Positions 34,501-47,087 of a stretch of DNA of 64,000 nt are shown in pieces. Every line of letters starts with the position of its first letter. Within the stretch, counting starts at the first letter, position 1. The stretch spans positions 15,517,891 to 15,581,890 of the forward strand of contig CM022668.1 of the NCBI GenBank assembly GCA_012295275.1, in the 5' to 3' direction. The notes below the pieces were generated by a model that was given only the letters and a program-made list of their open reading frames with translations, ran no database searches and was not told the DNA's origin. The stretch comes from Chrysomallon squamiferum. Lineage: Eukaryota; Mollusca; Gastropoda; Neomphalida; Peltospiridae. Position numbers and translations under genes: made by a program.

Positions 34501-35215
34501 GAGCCTGTCTGTAATATGCTTCTGCTGTGGCAAACTTCCCCCACTGGGCATGGAGGCCCGCCAGCTGATGAAGAGACCTCGCTATGACTGGGTGGTCAGG
34601 GTCAAGGGCAGTCTCTCTCACCTCCAGGGCTCGCTGGAGAGCTGGGAGAGCCTGGGAGTATAAAAGTAATATTTAAAAAGACGATGAAAAATGTTGATGG
34701 TGGGATAATGATGATGTGGTGTAAGTTTGTAGATTGGAAACAAACAGTAGTAGATTTTTAAAAAATGGGTTTAATTTATAAAGGAAAAACACAGATGCAT
34801 ATGTACATTAAACAAACATGAAAATAGACAGAATGAAAACAGATAGTTAAACAGACAGACAGATAGTTAAAGGATATTTAATGAATTTTCATATATTTTA
34901 TATATATCTTTGAAAAATTTTCCCAAAGCAGAGACAAACATTCTTATAAATATTTTTTCAAAACTGAATTATTAGTTAAAACAGTTATGACATTTCTTAA
35001 TATCTGTAAACTTGTTAATTAATATTTTTTTTTAATAATTTTAGAACATTAAAGGATATTTAATGAATTTTCACCTGTTTTAGTAGTCCCATGTCTTTGA
35101 GGAATTTTCCCAAAGTTTCATACAAGTCAGCAATCTTAGGTAAAGTGACCAGTCCATCAAACTGACCTCCAGCTTAACAATAACAATAACATTTATAAAT
35201 AATAATAATAATAAT

Positions 35216-35248
<33 letters not shown>

Positions 35249-35303
35249 AATAACAATAACAAGAATAGCAGTAATAGATTCAATAATAATAGTAGTAGTA
35301 GTA

Positions 35304-35351
<48 letters not shown>

Positions 35352-37621
35352 TATTATTATTATTATTATTATTATTAACATTAGTAACAGTAATAATATT
35401 AATAATCACGTAAATATAAAAAAAATAATAATAACAATAAAAAGCAAGAATTTTTCTAAAGATATCATACCCAAAACTAGCATCAGAAATTACTTTTACT
35501 TGATTGCTAACATACAACCCATGTGCATGAGGCTACATCAGATGTGAATTTAAACTGTCTGTGATCCCCAAAAATGAAAATATTTTGGTTATAACCATAA
35601 ATACAAACCTTCCTCCATTTTCTTTGTTGCTTTGAAGTACGTCTGCGCCATGTTGATTTTGTCAGCTCCTATAAACTGCCAGTAGCCTAGCAACTCCCAG
35701 CTTCTTCCTCTGAAAAAAGTAGTCCCAGATGTAACGTCATTACTTATTATTATTTAACTAATACTTTAATGAAATAAAACACACACATACACTTTTACAA
35801 ACATGAACATGCAGACAACACACACATGCATCCTAAAAATGTTTGTGGATTGTTTGTAAACAACATGAATGGTTAAATCTTCAGAGATGTAAGTATATTT
35901 AGAATTACTGACTGAATGATGTATTCCAGTTAGACAACAATAACATCTTATATTCACATTAACCTTTTTTATTAGACACACACACACAGGACACACACAC
36001 ACACACAAAAATAAACACAAACAAATATTTGAAAAACCTTTAGGATAGGTTTTTAAAAAGAAAGAAAAAAAAAGAAAAAAAAATGATTTTATATATACTC
36101 CTAAGATTAAAGATTAAAGAAAAGATAACTCTTACTTTGCATAAAGCTGCTGAAAAATACAAGGGTTGAGAATACATCTGTGAAGAGATTCCTTGTCCTC
36201 AGTTTCTTTCAGTAACCATGGCAACTCGTCTATGACTCTGTATGTAACACTGTCAGGACTGAAATATATCAATAACTTTTAAAACTTTAAAAACTGATAT
36301 GAAAAATTACACTGAAGAAAATTTTACGTTATTAATGAAAACACAAACTTGTCTGATGTGATGATCTGTTTAGGATCAAATCCACAGAGAGTATTATTAG
36401 TCAATTTCTCATTCCAACCAGAACTCCAAAACTGGTTTAAACCATCTATATTAACTGGGTACAGGATAATGCTTTGTAAAAGATATGCAAGTCCCAGTTT
36501 AAACAAGAACACAAAAAAATTAACCTATTATATAGCTATGACTTTCTTCTATTATTATTAAATACTAGGTTTTTAATAATATTTTATTCTTAAAAAAAAT
36601 AAATATACAGCTGTGGTTTTGTTCTGTCTGTGCATTCATTGATATATTTCTACTGGAATATAATCATGGATTTAAATAGGCTGATTAACAAAAATAATTC
36701 TTCTTTCTTTTTTTTAAATTATTTTCTTCAGTAGTCATCAACAGGATATTTTATTGAGGGCACTATTAAATAAAACACTTATCCATCCCTTTTTTTCATA
36801 TAGGTAATCTTCATCATTTTATGTTTTAGTTAAAAGCAAAATTAAATAAAACATTTATCCATCCCTTTTTTTCACACTTGTGATCTTCGTGAATTGATGA
36901 ACTGTCAATATGCAAGACATAATGATGTAAGAGTATTATCTAACTTGTAAATAAAATGGAGAAATACCTTAAAAACTGAGAGAAGTAACTTATCAGGTCT
37001 TTTCTTGCCTCTTGTAAAGAATCCTCTTTACCAAAACACCAGTCAAACACTGACTTCTCTGCCTGTCACAAAGTAAAATAAATCTTTATTAAATAAAGTA
37101 AAAGAAATGTTTATAAAATAAATCTTTATAGAATAAAGTAAATTAAAATCATCATAGAATGAAGTAAACTAAATCTTTATAAAAAAATAATTAAAATAGA
37201 AACTTTATAAAATAAAGTAAAATAAAGTAAAATTAATCTTTGTCAAATAAAATAAAATAAATCTTTATAGAATAAAGTAAAATAAAATTTTTATAAAATA
37301 AAATAAAATAAATGTTTAGGAAACAAAACATAATTATTTTAAAACTGTTTTATATTAGTTTCATCAATCTGTGAGTACCTGGTAGTGAGCGAAGGTGAGT
37401 ACTCCAGCATGATATTTCAAGACAAGATGAGAACAAAGAGCTTCTATGATTGGACAAAGAGTTGACCAGGAGAGTTCGGGAACAAGGGCAAATAACTCAC
37501 TTTCCTGAAGACCACATCGACTAGCACAAATATATCTGAGTATCTGAAATATGAAGAGAAATTATTTGAAATAATAAAAAACAAAGAAAAGAAAAAAAAG
37601 TATTGATATATATTCACAAAA

Positions 37622-37692
<71 letters not shown>

Positions 37693-38554
37693 TTATCATA
37701 GATTAATTATAAAGAATAAATATTATTAAATAAACATTTTATTTTTATTTTGAATGGGTTTAATCTTCAGCTGGTTTAGTGAATCAAACTTTTATACATT
37801 ATACAAATATAAAACATTTAATACTTAACAATATACACATTAGTAGAATAATAATAACTACAAACAAATATACTCACTGTTTTCAATATCCCAACATTTT
37901 CACTGATTTCATACTCTACTCTGAGGTAATCTAAAACAGTTGTGTACAACTCTTCAACATCTGAGGATGATAAAAGCTCATCAAGGTTTTGACTAATTTT
38001 CTCTTCATCTCTATAGAAACTGTAAATATAGAAGAAAAAACAATCTTTATTTAAAAATAAACAAATATTTGTTTAACAGTATATTAGTATATTTGAATGG
38101 ATGAATGTTCAGATTTGAATATAAGGTGTTTCATAAAATGATAATGTAAGACAATATTAGCTTCCATGGTTATTTGGTTTTTTTTATCAATTTGTCATAC
38201 TTTATTATTAGTAAATATTGGTGTACATGTATCTGTTAATAAAATAAAATACTGATTTGGAAGTATATGAAATGTTGTATCATAGTTTAGTTTTATAAAA
38301 ATTATATATCTGTTAAGAAACACATGAAAATATCTGTGTTTTAAAAAGTATATTCTACTATTAGCAAAGATTAGATGTATTAAAAATAAAACAGTTATAT
38401 TGAAGTATATAATATGCATTTTATAATTTCTTCCACCATAGAAAAATTAAATGATATACATAACATTAATGTTTATCAAATAAAAAGTTTAATATAATAA
38501 ATAAATACATTGAAATATAAATAAATAAAAAAATACTAATAATAAATATAATAA

Positions 38555-38587
<33 letters not shown>

Positions 38588-39120
38588 AATAAAAAATAAA
38601 AATAATCATTACAAATAAGTCACAAAATTTCAACTTGTATATAATATAATAATAATAATAATAAATAAATAAATAATTAAATAAATAAATAAATAAAAAA
38701 TAATAATCATTAGAAAAACGTCGCAAGATTTTAACCTGGCTACGTAATGGGAGAGAACCATTATGTAGAGTGGACAGCAGGTGGCGCTGTTGCGACAGTG
38801 GGTGAGTATTTTTGATTCATTCTCTGGGCTGATTGTTGCATCGAGAGTTGCTAACTCTGCATGTAGAAGTTCTTTGACGTTTTTGTTACTTAGTGGCTCC
38901 AAGTTCAATGTTGGCCATGATCTGAAATAATAACAATAACAATAACAATAATTATAATAATAAATAATAATAGTAATAATAATAACAGTAATAATAATAA
39001 ATAAATAATAACAATAACGATGATGATGATGATAATAGTAATAATAATAACAGTAATAATAATAAATAAATAATAACAATAATGATGATGATGATGATAA
39101 TAATAATAATAATAATAATC

Positions 39121-39181
<61 letters not shown>

Positions 39182-39254
39182 CAAAAAAACAATTAACTAT
39201 AATAACAATGATTAATGATAACTGTGTGGTTAACAATTATTTATTAATCACACA

Positions 39255-39289
<35 letters not shown>

Positions 39290-41394
39290 GCATATATTCA
39301 TATACAGACACATTCACACACATAACTATACACATACATTTATTGACACAAACGCACACACATGTACATGTACACACACACACACACTGACATACACAGA
39401 CAAACACAAGATGTCACTGAGGATGACAACAAAGTGTCACTGACCTCCATGACTGACAGGTGTCGTCATGACATGACACAATAACTCGACAGTCCACAGG
39501 TAGTGGATCCAGCAGAAACTTCAGATGAACTTCAGCTTGCTAAGAAAGAAAACAAAAACTTAAAATAAAAATAAATAAATAAATGAAAAATTATTTTTTT
39601 TTTTTTTTTTTTTTAAAAATCATGAAATGACAACATTTTGTGAAAAAAGAAATAAAGAAATATTTTATTCATTTATGCATTTATCAAATTTTAAATCAAC
39701 AATTATGTTGCAAACACAAAATATATTCATATTGAAAAATCTACCATTATACTGAAATGAAATATATAGTTATATATTCAGAATCTGTTTTATTAGCAAG
39801 AACAAACATTTACATGCACCTTCCCATAGGCATAAAAAAAAAAATCCCAACAAAACCTGTGATATGATCAAATTTTCAAAAGAATAATGTAAAAGACAAA
39901 ATAAAAAACAAATATGAGTGTATTTTGTATCCTATTCAACACATCTAGGTGTCTGTTAGACATACTGGCATTCTGTCAATGGAGTCAAGCACTAGGATAG
40001 ACCCTCCAGGAGTTTTGGCAGACACCTTTTCCAGCCATCTTGGAAACTCTTCGAGCAGACGAATAGGGTCACAGGTCAAGGCCGGAGGTGAACTCACGTG
40101 TTGCATCAACTGAAAGAAATAATTATTTATTTATTGATTTATTTCACAGATATTATTTTTAATAGACATGAAATTTATGTCACATTTACTGCTACAGCTG
40201 TATTTAAATTTATTTATTTAAATTATTGTTTAATCCATTTTTAGATCATTTATTTTATAGAATTCAAAGAAGAACAATGGATGAATAAATAAATTAATGA
40301 AGAAAATGAAAGAATGAATAAAAAAGCATAAAACTACATCAAATAATTTTTCAAATTTGAATCTTAGTGAAAACTCTGCAGTTTCAATAATACTGATGTT
40401 GATCAGTTTCATGATGATGATGATGATGATGATGATGATGTTTACCTGTGCAGTTAGTCGTCGAATCATGACAATAGGATCAGCACTGATTGATGACTCA
40501 GATCCCACGAAGTGATAGAGTACAAGTGTACTGGGACATCTTTCCTGTTGTAGATGTATCCTGTGAATAAATAAATAAATAAATAAATATTTAAATAAAC
40601 AAACAAACAAACAAATGGCATATTAAAACCAAAACTAAACATTTAAAACAGCTAGCCTACTTCACTTTTTTTGCAAAGACAGAAAACACAGTGATGACCG
40701 TTTCACATGTTTAAATGACATTTTTAAATTATCTTGTAACTTTACCACTTGGATAGAAGCAGAGATCTTCCAGATCCTGAACATCCATTCACTAGGACCG
40801 GGGGTAGAGGACCAGCTGCTGATATGTGGGCATTCAGACGTTCATAGTACTGTATATAAAAAAATAATAAAAAAAAATAAAAAATTATTAATAATAATAA
40901 TAACAGAATTTAAATATTAATTTAATGGATGAAATGAGATATCAAATACTTAGAGAAAAATTGAAGTGAAGGTTAATTCTGCCTAAACTGTTGATTACAG
41001 GACCATCTTCAGTTTATGTTCTTTACAGTTTGAGATTAAAATTTTAAAATAAAAAACTGTTTAATATTTAAAATCAAATTGAAAAATATAAATTAAACTG
41101 TTCAAACTATTCCTGGATATTTTGACTTAAGTTTAAAAGCAGTTAATTTTGACCAGTGCTCCTCTTAAAAGAACAAATATAAATAAATAAATAAATAAAT
41201 AAATAAAAATATTAAAAAAATTACCCTTTCAAAAGCAAGTTCGCAGCTTGAATGCACAGCATAGTTCAATCTTTCCATCTGTTCATAGTCACTGTGAATA
41301 TCCCACAATGCACCACAGCACAGCTGCTCAGGACTGTCAGCAAGGTGAAGGTCATCCAGGACTGCTCTCTTTTGTTTCAATACCAAGCTCCTAA

Positions 41395-41425
<31 letters not shown>

Positions 41426-41704
41426 ATGAATAAATAAATGAATAAATAAGTAAGTAAATAAATAAATAAATAAATAAATAAATGATTGAATAAATAAATA
41501 AATGAATGAATAAATGAATGAATAAAGGAATGAACAAATGAATGAATAAATGAATGAATAAATTAACAACTGAGCAGTTATTATTATTATTATTATTATT
41601 TTTTTTTTTTTTTTATAATTGATTTTTTTTGGGGGTTTTAATTGCAGAAGAATTTCCTATCTAAACACACAGTTTTATAGATATTATTTTAAAGAAAAGT
41701 AAAC

Positions 41705-41736
<32 letters not shown>

Positions 41737-42919
41737 ATTTTGAGTCTTTTTTCAACTTCATTAAAAACTTGTTGAGCCCTTTCTGCTGGAGTGCTTGTTT
41801 CACAAATAATCTTTGTCATGTTTCTGTCTTGGATTTTATGTTTCAGATCTTTCACTTCTTGGGGGAGCCTTAAATAAAAAATGAAACAAAAACAACAACA
41901 AATAAAAAAAAAATGAAAGTAAAAATAATTAACTAAAATTAAACATTAAAAACAAAGAAAGGTTACAAATGAATTTTGTTTGTTTTTCATGAAAACAAAA
42001 ACAACAACCTTTTAATACAGAATTAAGATAACTTTTTCAATTCATATATCTAAATATTAAAAAAATTTATTTAATATCCATTGTTCTACCATGTTAAAGT
42101 TTTAAAGACCCATTCATACAGGTACACTGTTTTCATTATATCCTATTCTAACTATGGCTCTATAATAACATCATTAAAATGATGATGATAATAACAAGAT
42201 AAAAATAATGATGTCAATAAACAATGAATTCAGAAAATCTTGCTTCATTTGTTTAAATCAGTTTAACTGTCGCTGTAACAGTATATTAACAAATATAATT
42301 TCACAGGGAAGTTTGGGATTAAGTATTTTAAAATAATAAATTTAATTTTTACCTTTTACCACTGTTTTCTTTGAAGCAGCAAATCACTGGTCTGTTGGTT
42401 TGCGAGTCAGCATGTCTGCAGTTTATCTCAAAACTGTTAAATCTGAAAAACAGTGATGTCCATTGTTAGCCAAATGAAAATATGAAATATATAATGATAA
42501 AAAAAAGTAAAATAAAAAAAATGAAACATTCAGAAGAGATAAAGTAATCAAAAAATAAAAACTGACTGAAAAGATCTGTGTATATCTATGTGTATGTTTA
42601 TCTGTAGGTGTGTGTGTGTCTGTCTGTCTGTGCATGTGTGTCTGTGTGTGCACAAAATATGTACGCAAATGCACATATATGGAGACTCATGGTAAGATAG
42701 AATGTATCATTTTTTATCACCCACAGAAAAAATCTACAGTGTTCTAGAGATAACTAAGAGTGAAATTATATTTATCTATAAAATGAAATTATAAAATGTA
42801 TTTGCCTGTGAAGAGTGTCTCCCATGAACACAGCTAACATTGTTGAAATCTCTATCTGCAGTTTTCTCATTCTTTTCTGTCTCTCAATAGTCTGAAAGTG
42901 TGCAAGTAGTAATCATGAA

Positions 42920-42974
<55 letters not shown>

Positions 42975-45185
42975 ACAAACAAATAAATAACTAAATAAAT
43001 ATTTAAACATACAAACAAGTACACAAACATAGAAATAAACAAACAAACAAACAAATAAATAAGTATGTAAGTAATGAATAAGTTACCCTGGTGAGTGAAT
43101 GAATGAATGAATAAATGATTGACAGACTGACTGATTAACTGATTAACTGACTGATTCAGCCTCTGACTGATTGATGACTTACTGAATGATGTTTAATGAC
43201 TGAACAAATAACTGACTGAGGGACCAAATGACTGACTGAATATTCATTTAACAACATTTATTTACATTTCATTACTGTTGCTTATTATTTTTAATATTCT
43301 GAAATAACAATGAATTATCCACCTTGTTAGATGGGAAAGTAATTACCAGGAAATGGCCAGGATAACATGCTTGGATCTTAAACTAAAGAGAATTAATTAC
43401 CTGCTCTGATTCAAGCTGTGAATCATCAAATGGCAGGTGAATCAAAACAAATCCTCTACCTTGACATTCACAGAGTCTCTTCAAGTTAGGTAAATGGTCC
43501 TGAAAAATATAGAACTATTAAAGATTAAAACTGCATGAACATAAAAAAAAAAATGGATTTTGATATCTCATCAGTGATAAAGTTAAGTATTTATATTTAA
43601 AAGAATATTGTTGTGTATTTCAAGTACTGTTAGTAATGATTATTAAATTTTGGTGAAAGTCTTTTAATAAGAGTTATCTACCTTTCTAAAAGTCTTCAGA
43701 TAAAGATATCTGCCTTTGTAAAAGTATTAATAAGTGTTATCACACTCTTAATGTCGATTAATACCAATCATCTACCTTTGCAATAATTTCTAAATGAGAG
43801 TTATCTACTCCTGCAAAAGTCTTAACTAAATTACTGACCTTTGCAAAAGTTAAAAAATGAGTTACATATCTTTGTAAGTCTATAAATAAAAGTTGCCTAT
43901 ATTTGCAAAAGTTATTATCTCTTTGTAAAAGTCTATAAACAAGAGTTACTTACCTTTGCAGAAGTCTAAAAATGTGAGTTACCTACCTTTGTAAAAGTCT
44001 AAAAAATGAGAGTTGCCTACCTTTGTAAAAGTCTAAAAAATGAGAGTTGCCTACCTTTATAAAAATGTCTACATCCTGTGTCATGTCTGGTGATGCTATC
44101 ACATACAACCTGATCACCTGACTGATTGTGTGGTTTGGAAGAGAGGCTGGACTTCGTGTCATGTTTGCTAGAGCTGTACTCCAGTCCTCTACAATAACAA
44201 ATAACAAAGTTTCTGTCTTAAAAGAAGATTTTTAATGAACGAAAGAATCATTAGTTTACTAATTATATTTTTATATTAATGGCTGTCAAACCATAACACT
44301 GGGTAAAAGGAATCCCATAGTTGATATGTCACTTTACGGTGAGGATTTGATCAATGCATATTCCTACAGACACAAAAAAACGTGTAATGTTGATTTTGAT
44401 AAAACAATAGTGTTGCAATGGTCAGAACAGGAAATTGCCCTGCAAGAAAAACTGATCATGTCTCTTGATTAAGCTCAATTCAATAGTTTTATTTAGAAAA
44501 TTATTATTTTTAACAGTATTTAGTAAAAATTCCCAAATCAACAGTCAGCAAAAAACTGGATTCTTAAACAAATTTCAGTATTTTCCTCTGTATAAAAATA
44601 ATTTAAAAACCCATTAGACTTCAACATAAAACTTTGTTATGTCAGTGAAGTCTGTATTTTCCACTCTATAAAGAACCCATTAGACTTCAGCATAAAACAT
44701 TATCCTGTTAATGAAGCCCATATTTTCCACTAGATAAAGAAGGATAAGAAATGAACAACAAAAAAAAAAAATTAAAAAAATAATTAAAGAAATATCCTCA
44801 CCTTTATTGACATTTACAAATGGTCCTTCCAGTTCTAACAGACTGTTAGCGAATTCTGGACCGCGGAGGTACGCAGGCTGATGAAGCTGGACAGTGCTGC
44901 CCAGTGAGGGTTCACTCTCCAGAGCTGTCCACCAGTCTCCAGGATTAGACGTACCAGCTTGAGTAACAAAATGTTAATTGTAATTATACTACCATCTTAA
45001 ATGTCAGATAGATGTTAAATGTTCATCAGTATGTTGCTGGACAAATGATTTTTTGATATGGAGTATTGACTTGAATAATAAATATTTATTATAAATATTA
45101 CAAATGGTCAAATACGAGTCCTTAAATCCTTAAGTGTGTGTGTGTGTCTCTTAAATCCTTAAGTGTGTGTGTCTGTCTCTCCCCT

Positions 45186-45231
<46 letters not shown>

Positions 45232-46552
45232 ATATAGAAACACCAGTTAAACATACAAGAAAAACATAAATTGATTGCTGTCTCATACAGTGTCATCCTA
45301 ATACAAAATGCATCAATGGAGAAGATGTAATAATAGATTTATCACCAGTCACATCTCTAGAAAGTAACTGTTATTATTTCTCACCTATAGACGAATCTCC
45401 CAGACCAGATCTGGATGCTGTGTCATTGTCTTCTGGGTAATAACCATGAGCAATCTTTGCTAACTTGTTTTCCAGTTCTCGCTTGGCTCGCAGTAAGTTC
45501 TGAATTTCATATTCTTTGTTCTCTCGGAATATCTAGGAAGTTTAAAATTGAATGATCCTTAATTAAACATATATAATAACAACAAGAACAACAACAACAA
45601 TAGAAATAATAATAATGATGTTCATGACTGTGATGGAGACGATGATGATAATAATAATAAAAATAATAATAAAATAATAATAATAATAATAATAGTAATA
45701 TATTAACAATAATAATAAAAGAAGTAATATAACAATAATAATAATCATAATATAAAATTTGCATTTATTGATATACACAAGTCAAGTTTGTAATAACATT
45801 ATTATTTGGACTTCTTTTAATTTTTAATTTAAAAAATAAAATTTCCCTAATGTCATTACTGTAACCTCCATATTTGCATCTGTTGTTAATGTGTCTGAAC
45901 ATTTGCCACGAGGTCCTCTTTCAAACAAACAGTAATGTTATGTTATCTTCTAGCTTGATATTTTACCAAATCTTCAACTGTTGTTATAAATTATGTCATC
46001 ATCACTTAAACTGTTTTCGTGCCTTACCTTTCCATATGTCATTTTATCTTACAGTTACAGTTATTTATTTATTTATTTAGTTATTTATTTATTTACCTTA
46101 AACTGTCGCTGTACTTTGTCTCTGTCACTTTCGAAGGCTGCAGCTCTTGCCATCGCCTGTCTCTCAACATTCAGACACGCTTCCTTCTCGCTTCTCAGCT
46201 TCATGCACGTGTTCTGCATGGCCAGCAGTTCCGCTCTCATCCGTTTGTTCTCCATCTCCAATTTTTGTTCTTTCTTCTGCATGCTGGCTATTTCCTGTTC
46301 CTTGTCCAGTCGATACAAGTCAAAATCTTTCTTGATCTGTTCGGCTTCTGGATTCTCCAGGTCAAACGACAGAGCAGATCTCAAACTTCCACCTTTTGGT
46401 TTTCTACGTTCCGAACCGACGCTCCTCAAGCCCAGCTTCCCTCGAGGTTTCATCTCTATTGGAATTCGTTTAAGAACTCCATTACCATCCAGATCACTTC
46501 CCAAGATGTCGTCATCATCTTGGGAACGGAGAAATGAACCCCCTGTTCCCAT
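30301..46552 (-). CDS. NPHP3: Nephrocystin-3, 28 coding exons
   Basis: Exons from 5' to 3': 46552-46097, 45532-45385, 44957-44802, 44188-44055, 43499-43401, 42891-42806, 42442-42353, 41868-41736, 41368-41225, 40849-40746, 40560-40446, 40109-39966, 39539-39445, 38921-38736, 38019-37878, 37543-37379, 37062-36968, 36258-36136, 35709-35609, 35172-35075, 34651-34410, 33736-33661, 33502-33366, 33026-32855, 32397-32329, 31860-31735, 31370-31245, 30444-30301. Length is about 1,301 aa (human 1,330). It starts MGTGGSF, an N-myristoylation motif. A coiled coil spans about residues 70-200, a P-loop NTPase about 480-800 (GCSGSGRS in place of the Walker A motif; Walker B-like SILVLDSID), and tetratricopeptide repeats run from about 925 to the end. 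The C-terminus has the conserved HSSSGDT. Family role: ciliary inversin-compartment protein. The exon 8/9 junction is uncertain, and exon 6 uses a GC donor. Confidence 0.96.
30460..30950 (-). repeat. Degenerate (ATTT)n-rich last intron of NPHP3
   Basis: Nearly 500 bp of A/T repeats, read as TTTA-type in the sense direction of NPHP3. Confidence 0.75.
31377..31600 (-). repeat. (TTG)/(TTA)n compound repeat before NPHP3 exon 27
   Basis: Sense-strand (GTT) and (ATT) units run directly into the acceptor TACTACAG, so the repeat provides the pyrimidine-rich tract. Confidence 0.9.
34869..35120 (-). repeat. Partial duplication of the NPHP3 exon 20 3' end
   Basis: AAAGGATATTTAATGAATTT occurs at 34869 and 35051 (period 182) and is followed in both places by a related segment containing ATTTTCCCAAAG. 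The right copy spans the real exon 20 end and donor (35075). The left copy lies in the intron, is degenerate, and lacks the donor. Confidence 0.75.
35195..35440 (-). repeat. (TAA)n-type compound repeat in NPHP3 intron 19
   Basis: Trinucleotide runs of TAA, TAG and ATT just upstream, in the sense direction, of exon 20. Confidence 0.9.
37626..37688. repeat. (GA)n microsatellite in NPHP3 intron 15
   Basis: About 31 GA units, reading (CT)n in the sense direction. Confidence 0.95.
38535..38705 (-). repeat. (AAT)/(AAAT)n repeats in NPHP3 intron 14
   Basis: Includes a small duplication of the exon 14 donor flank: ATAATCATTACAAATAAGTC at about 38602 resembles AATAATCATTAGAAAAACGT at about 38701. 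Confidence 0.6.
38930..39178 (-). repeat. (TAA)/(TGA)n compound repeat in NPHP3 intron 13
   Basis: Includes two copies of about 70 bp built of ATGATGATGATGATAATAGT-type sequence and TAATAACAGTAATAATAA. Confidence 0.85.
39248..39390. repeat. (CA)n-rich tract in NPHP3 intron 13
   Basis: Pure CA run at about 39258-39288 and further CA/TA-rich runs to 39390. Confidence 0.9.
40412..40440. repeat. (ATG)n in NPHP3 intron 11
   Basis: About 9 ATG units, 6 bp beyond the exon 11 donor. Confidence 0.9.
41391..41565 (-). repeat. (TTTA)n tract before NPHP3 exon 9
   Basis: Sense-strand (ATTT)n with ATTC and CTTA variants ends in TTATTAG at the exon 9 boundary. Confidence 0.9.
42917..42985. repeat. (AAAT)n microsatellite in NPHP3 intron 5
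   Basis: About 14 pure units upstream of NPHP3 exon 6. Confidence 0.95.
43650..44062 (-). repeat. Minisatellite derived from the NPHP3 exon 4 splice donor
   Basis: The exon 4 end reads TTTATAAAG|GTAGGCAACT on the minus strand. Downstream the intron repeats a unit of about 34 bp (TTTTTTAGACTTTTACAAAG followed by GTAGGCAACTCTCA) roughly a dozen times. The first two copies are nearly perfect, and divergence increases away from the exon. Each good copy keeps an AAAG|GTAGG donor and a TTTTTTAG acceptor-like sequence. Confidence 0.9.
45195..45228. repeat. (CT)n microsatellite in NPHP3 intron 2
   Basis: About 17 CT units, next to two copies of CTTAAATCCTTAAGTGTGTG at about 45120-45170. Confidence 0.9.
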
Positions 46553-46587
46553 GGTTTACGTTTTAGAATATAAACTTCTGTTTATGC

Positions 46588-46607
46588 ATCTGAAATTAAT
46601 GATGATG

Positions 46608-46643
<36 letters not shown>
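46588..46643 (-). repeat. (ATC)/(ATT)n before the NPHP3 start-codon exon
   Basis: Read on the minus strand, (ATT)n(ATC)n leads into TTAATTTCAG|ATGCATAAAC, the acceptor of the exon carrying the NPHP3 start codon. Confidence 0.85.
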
Positions 46644-46646
<3 letters not shown>

Positions 46647-46918
46647 CAACTATTCAGAAATATAAAGGAAAGTTCACACTGTCATGCAAATCCATTAATG
46701 GTATTATATAAATTTTATCGTCTGGTATGTAAATGAATAAATCATTAGTTTAACACTAAATCTGAAACAAATGTTTTCACGTAACGAGTTTAATATTAAT
46801 TTCGAAATATTTTGAAAATGTTTAATCATTAAAAGATCACATAAAGAAATTATAATTCTAAAGTTTTTGTTTATGTGGTGTTTTTTTTTAAATCATAATA
46901 TCATAAATATGTATTTAC

Positions 46919-47087
46919 TTGTTTTCAAAATATTATTCGTCAGTTTCTTGCATCCAGAGGCATCGTCTACATATTCTTCGAACTCTCGCTGGCTGTTTCT
47001 AATTTTAAAATAAATCTGGGCCATTACACTTAATAACAGTGTATTACCGGCATTGTTGATTAAAGTACCTTTATTCAAATGACACAC
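46919..47087 (-). other. Putative NPHP3 5'-UTR exon with a long upstream ORF
   Basis: A donor AAAACAA|GTAAATAC at 46919 can splice to the acceptor about 40 bp upstream of the NPHP3 ATG. The exon contains an open frame from ATG 47087 (second ATG in frame at 47027) with complex, protein-like composition (MAQIYFKIRNSQREFEEYVD). After splicing it would stop within two codons (NA, then TAA), giving an upstream ORF of about 58 codons. It could instead be a separate small gene; I do not recognise it. Confidence 0.4.

Noticed and set aside
46019-46537. 172- and 247-codon plus-strand frames
   Set aside because: They are antisense shadows of NPHP3 exon 1.
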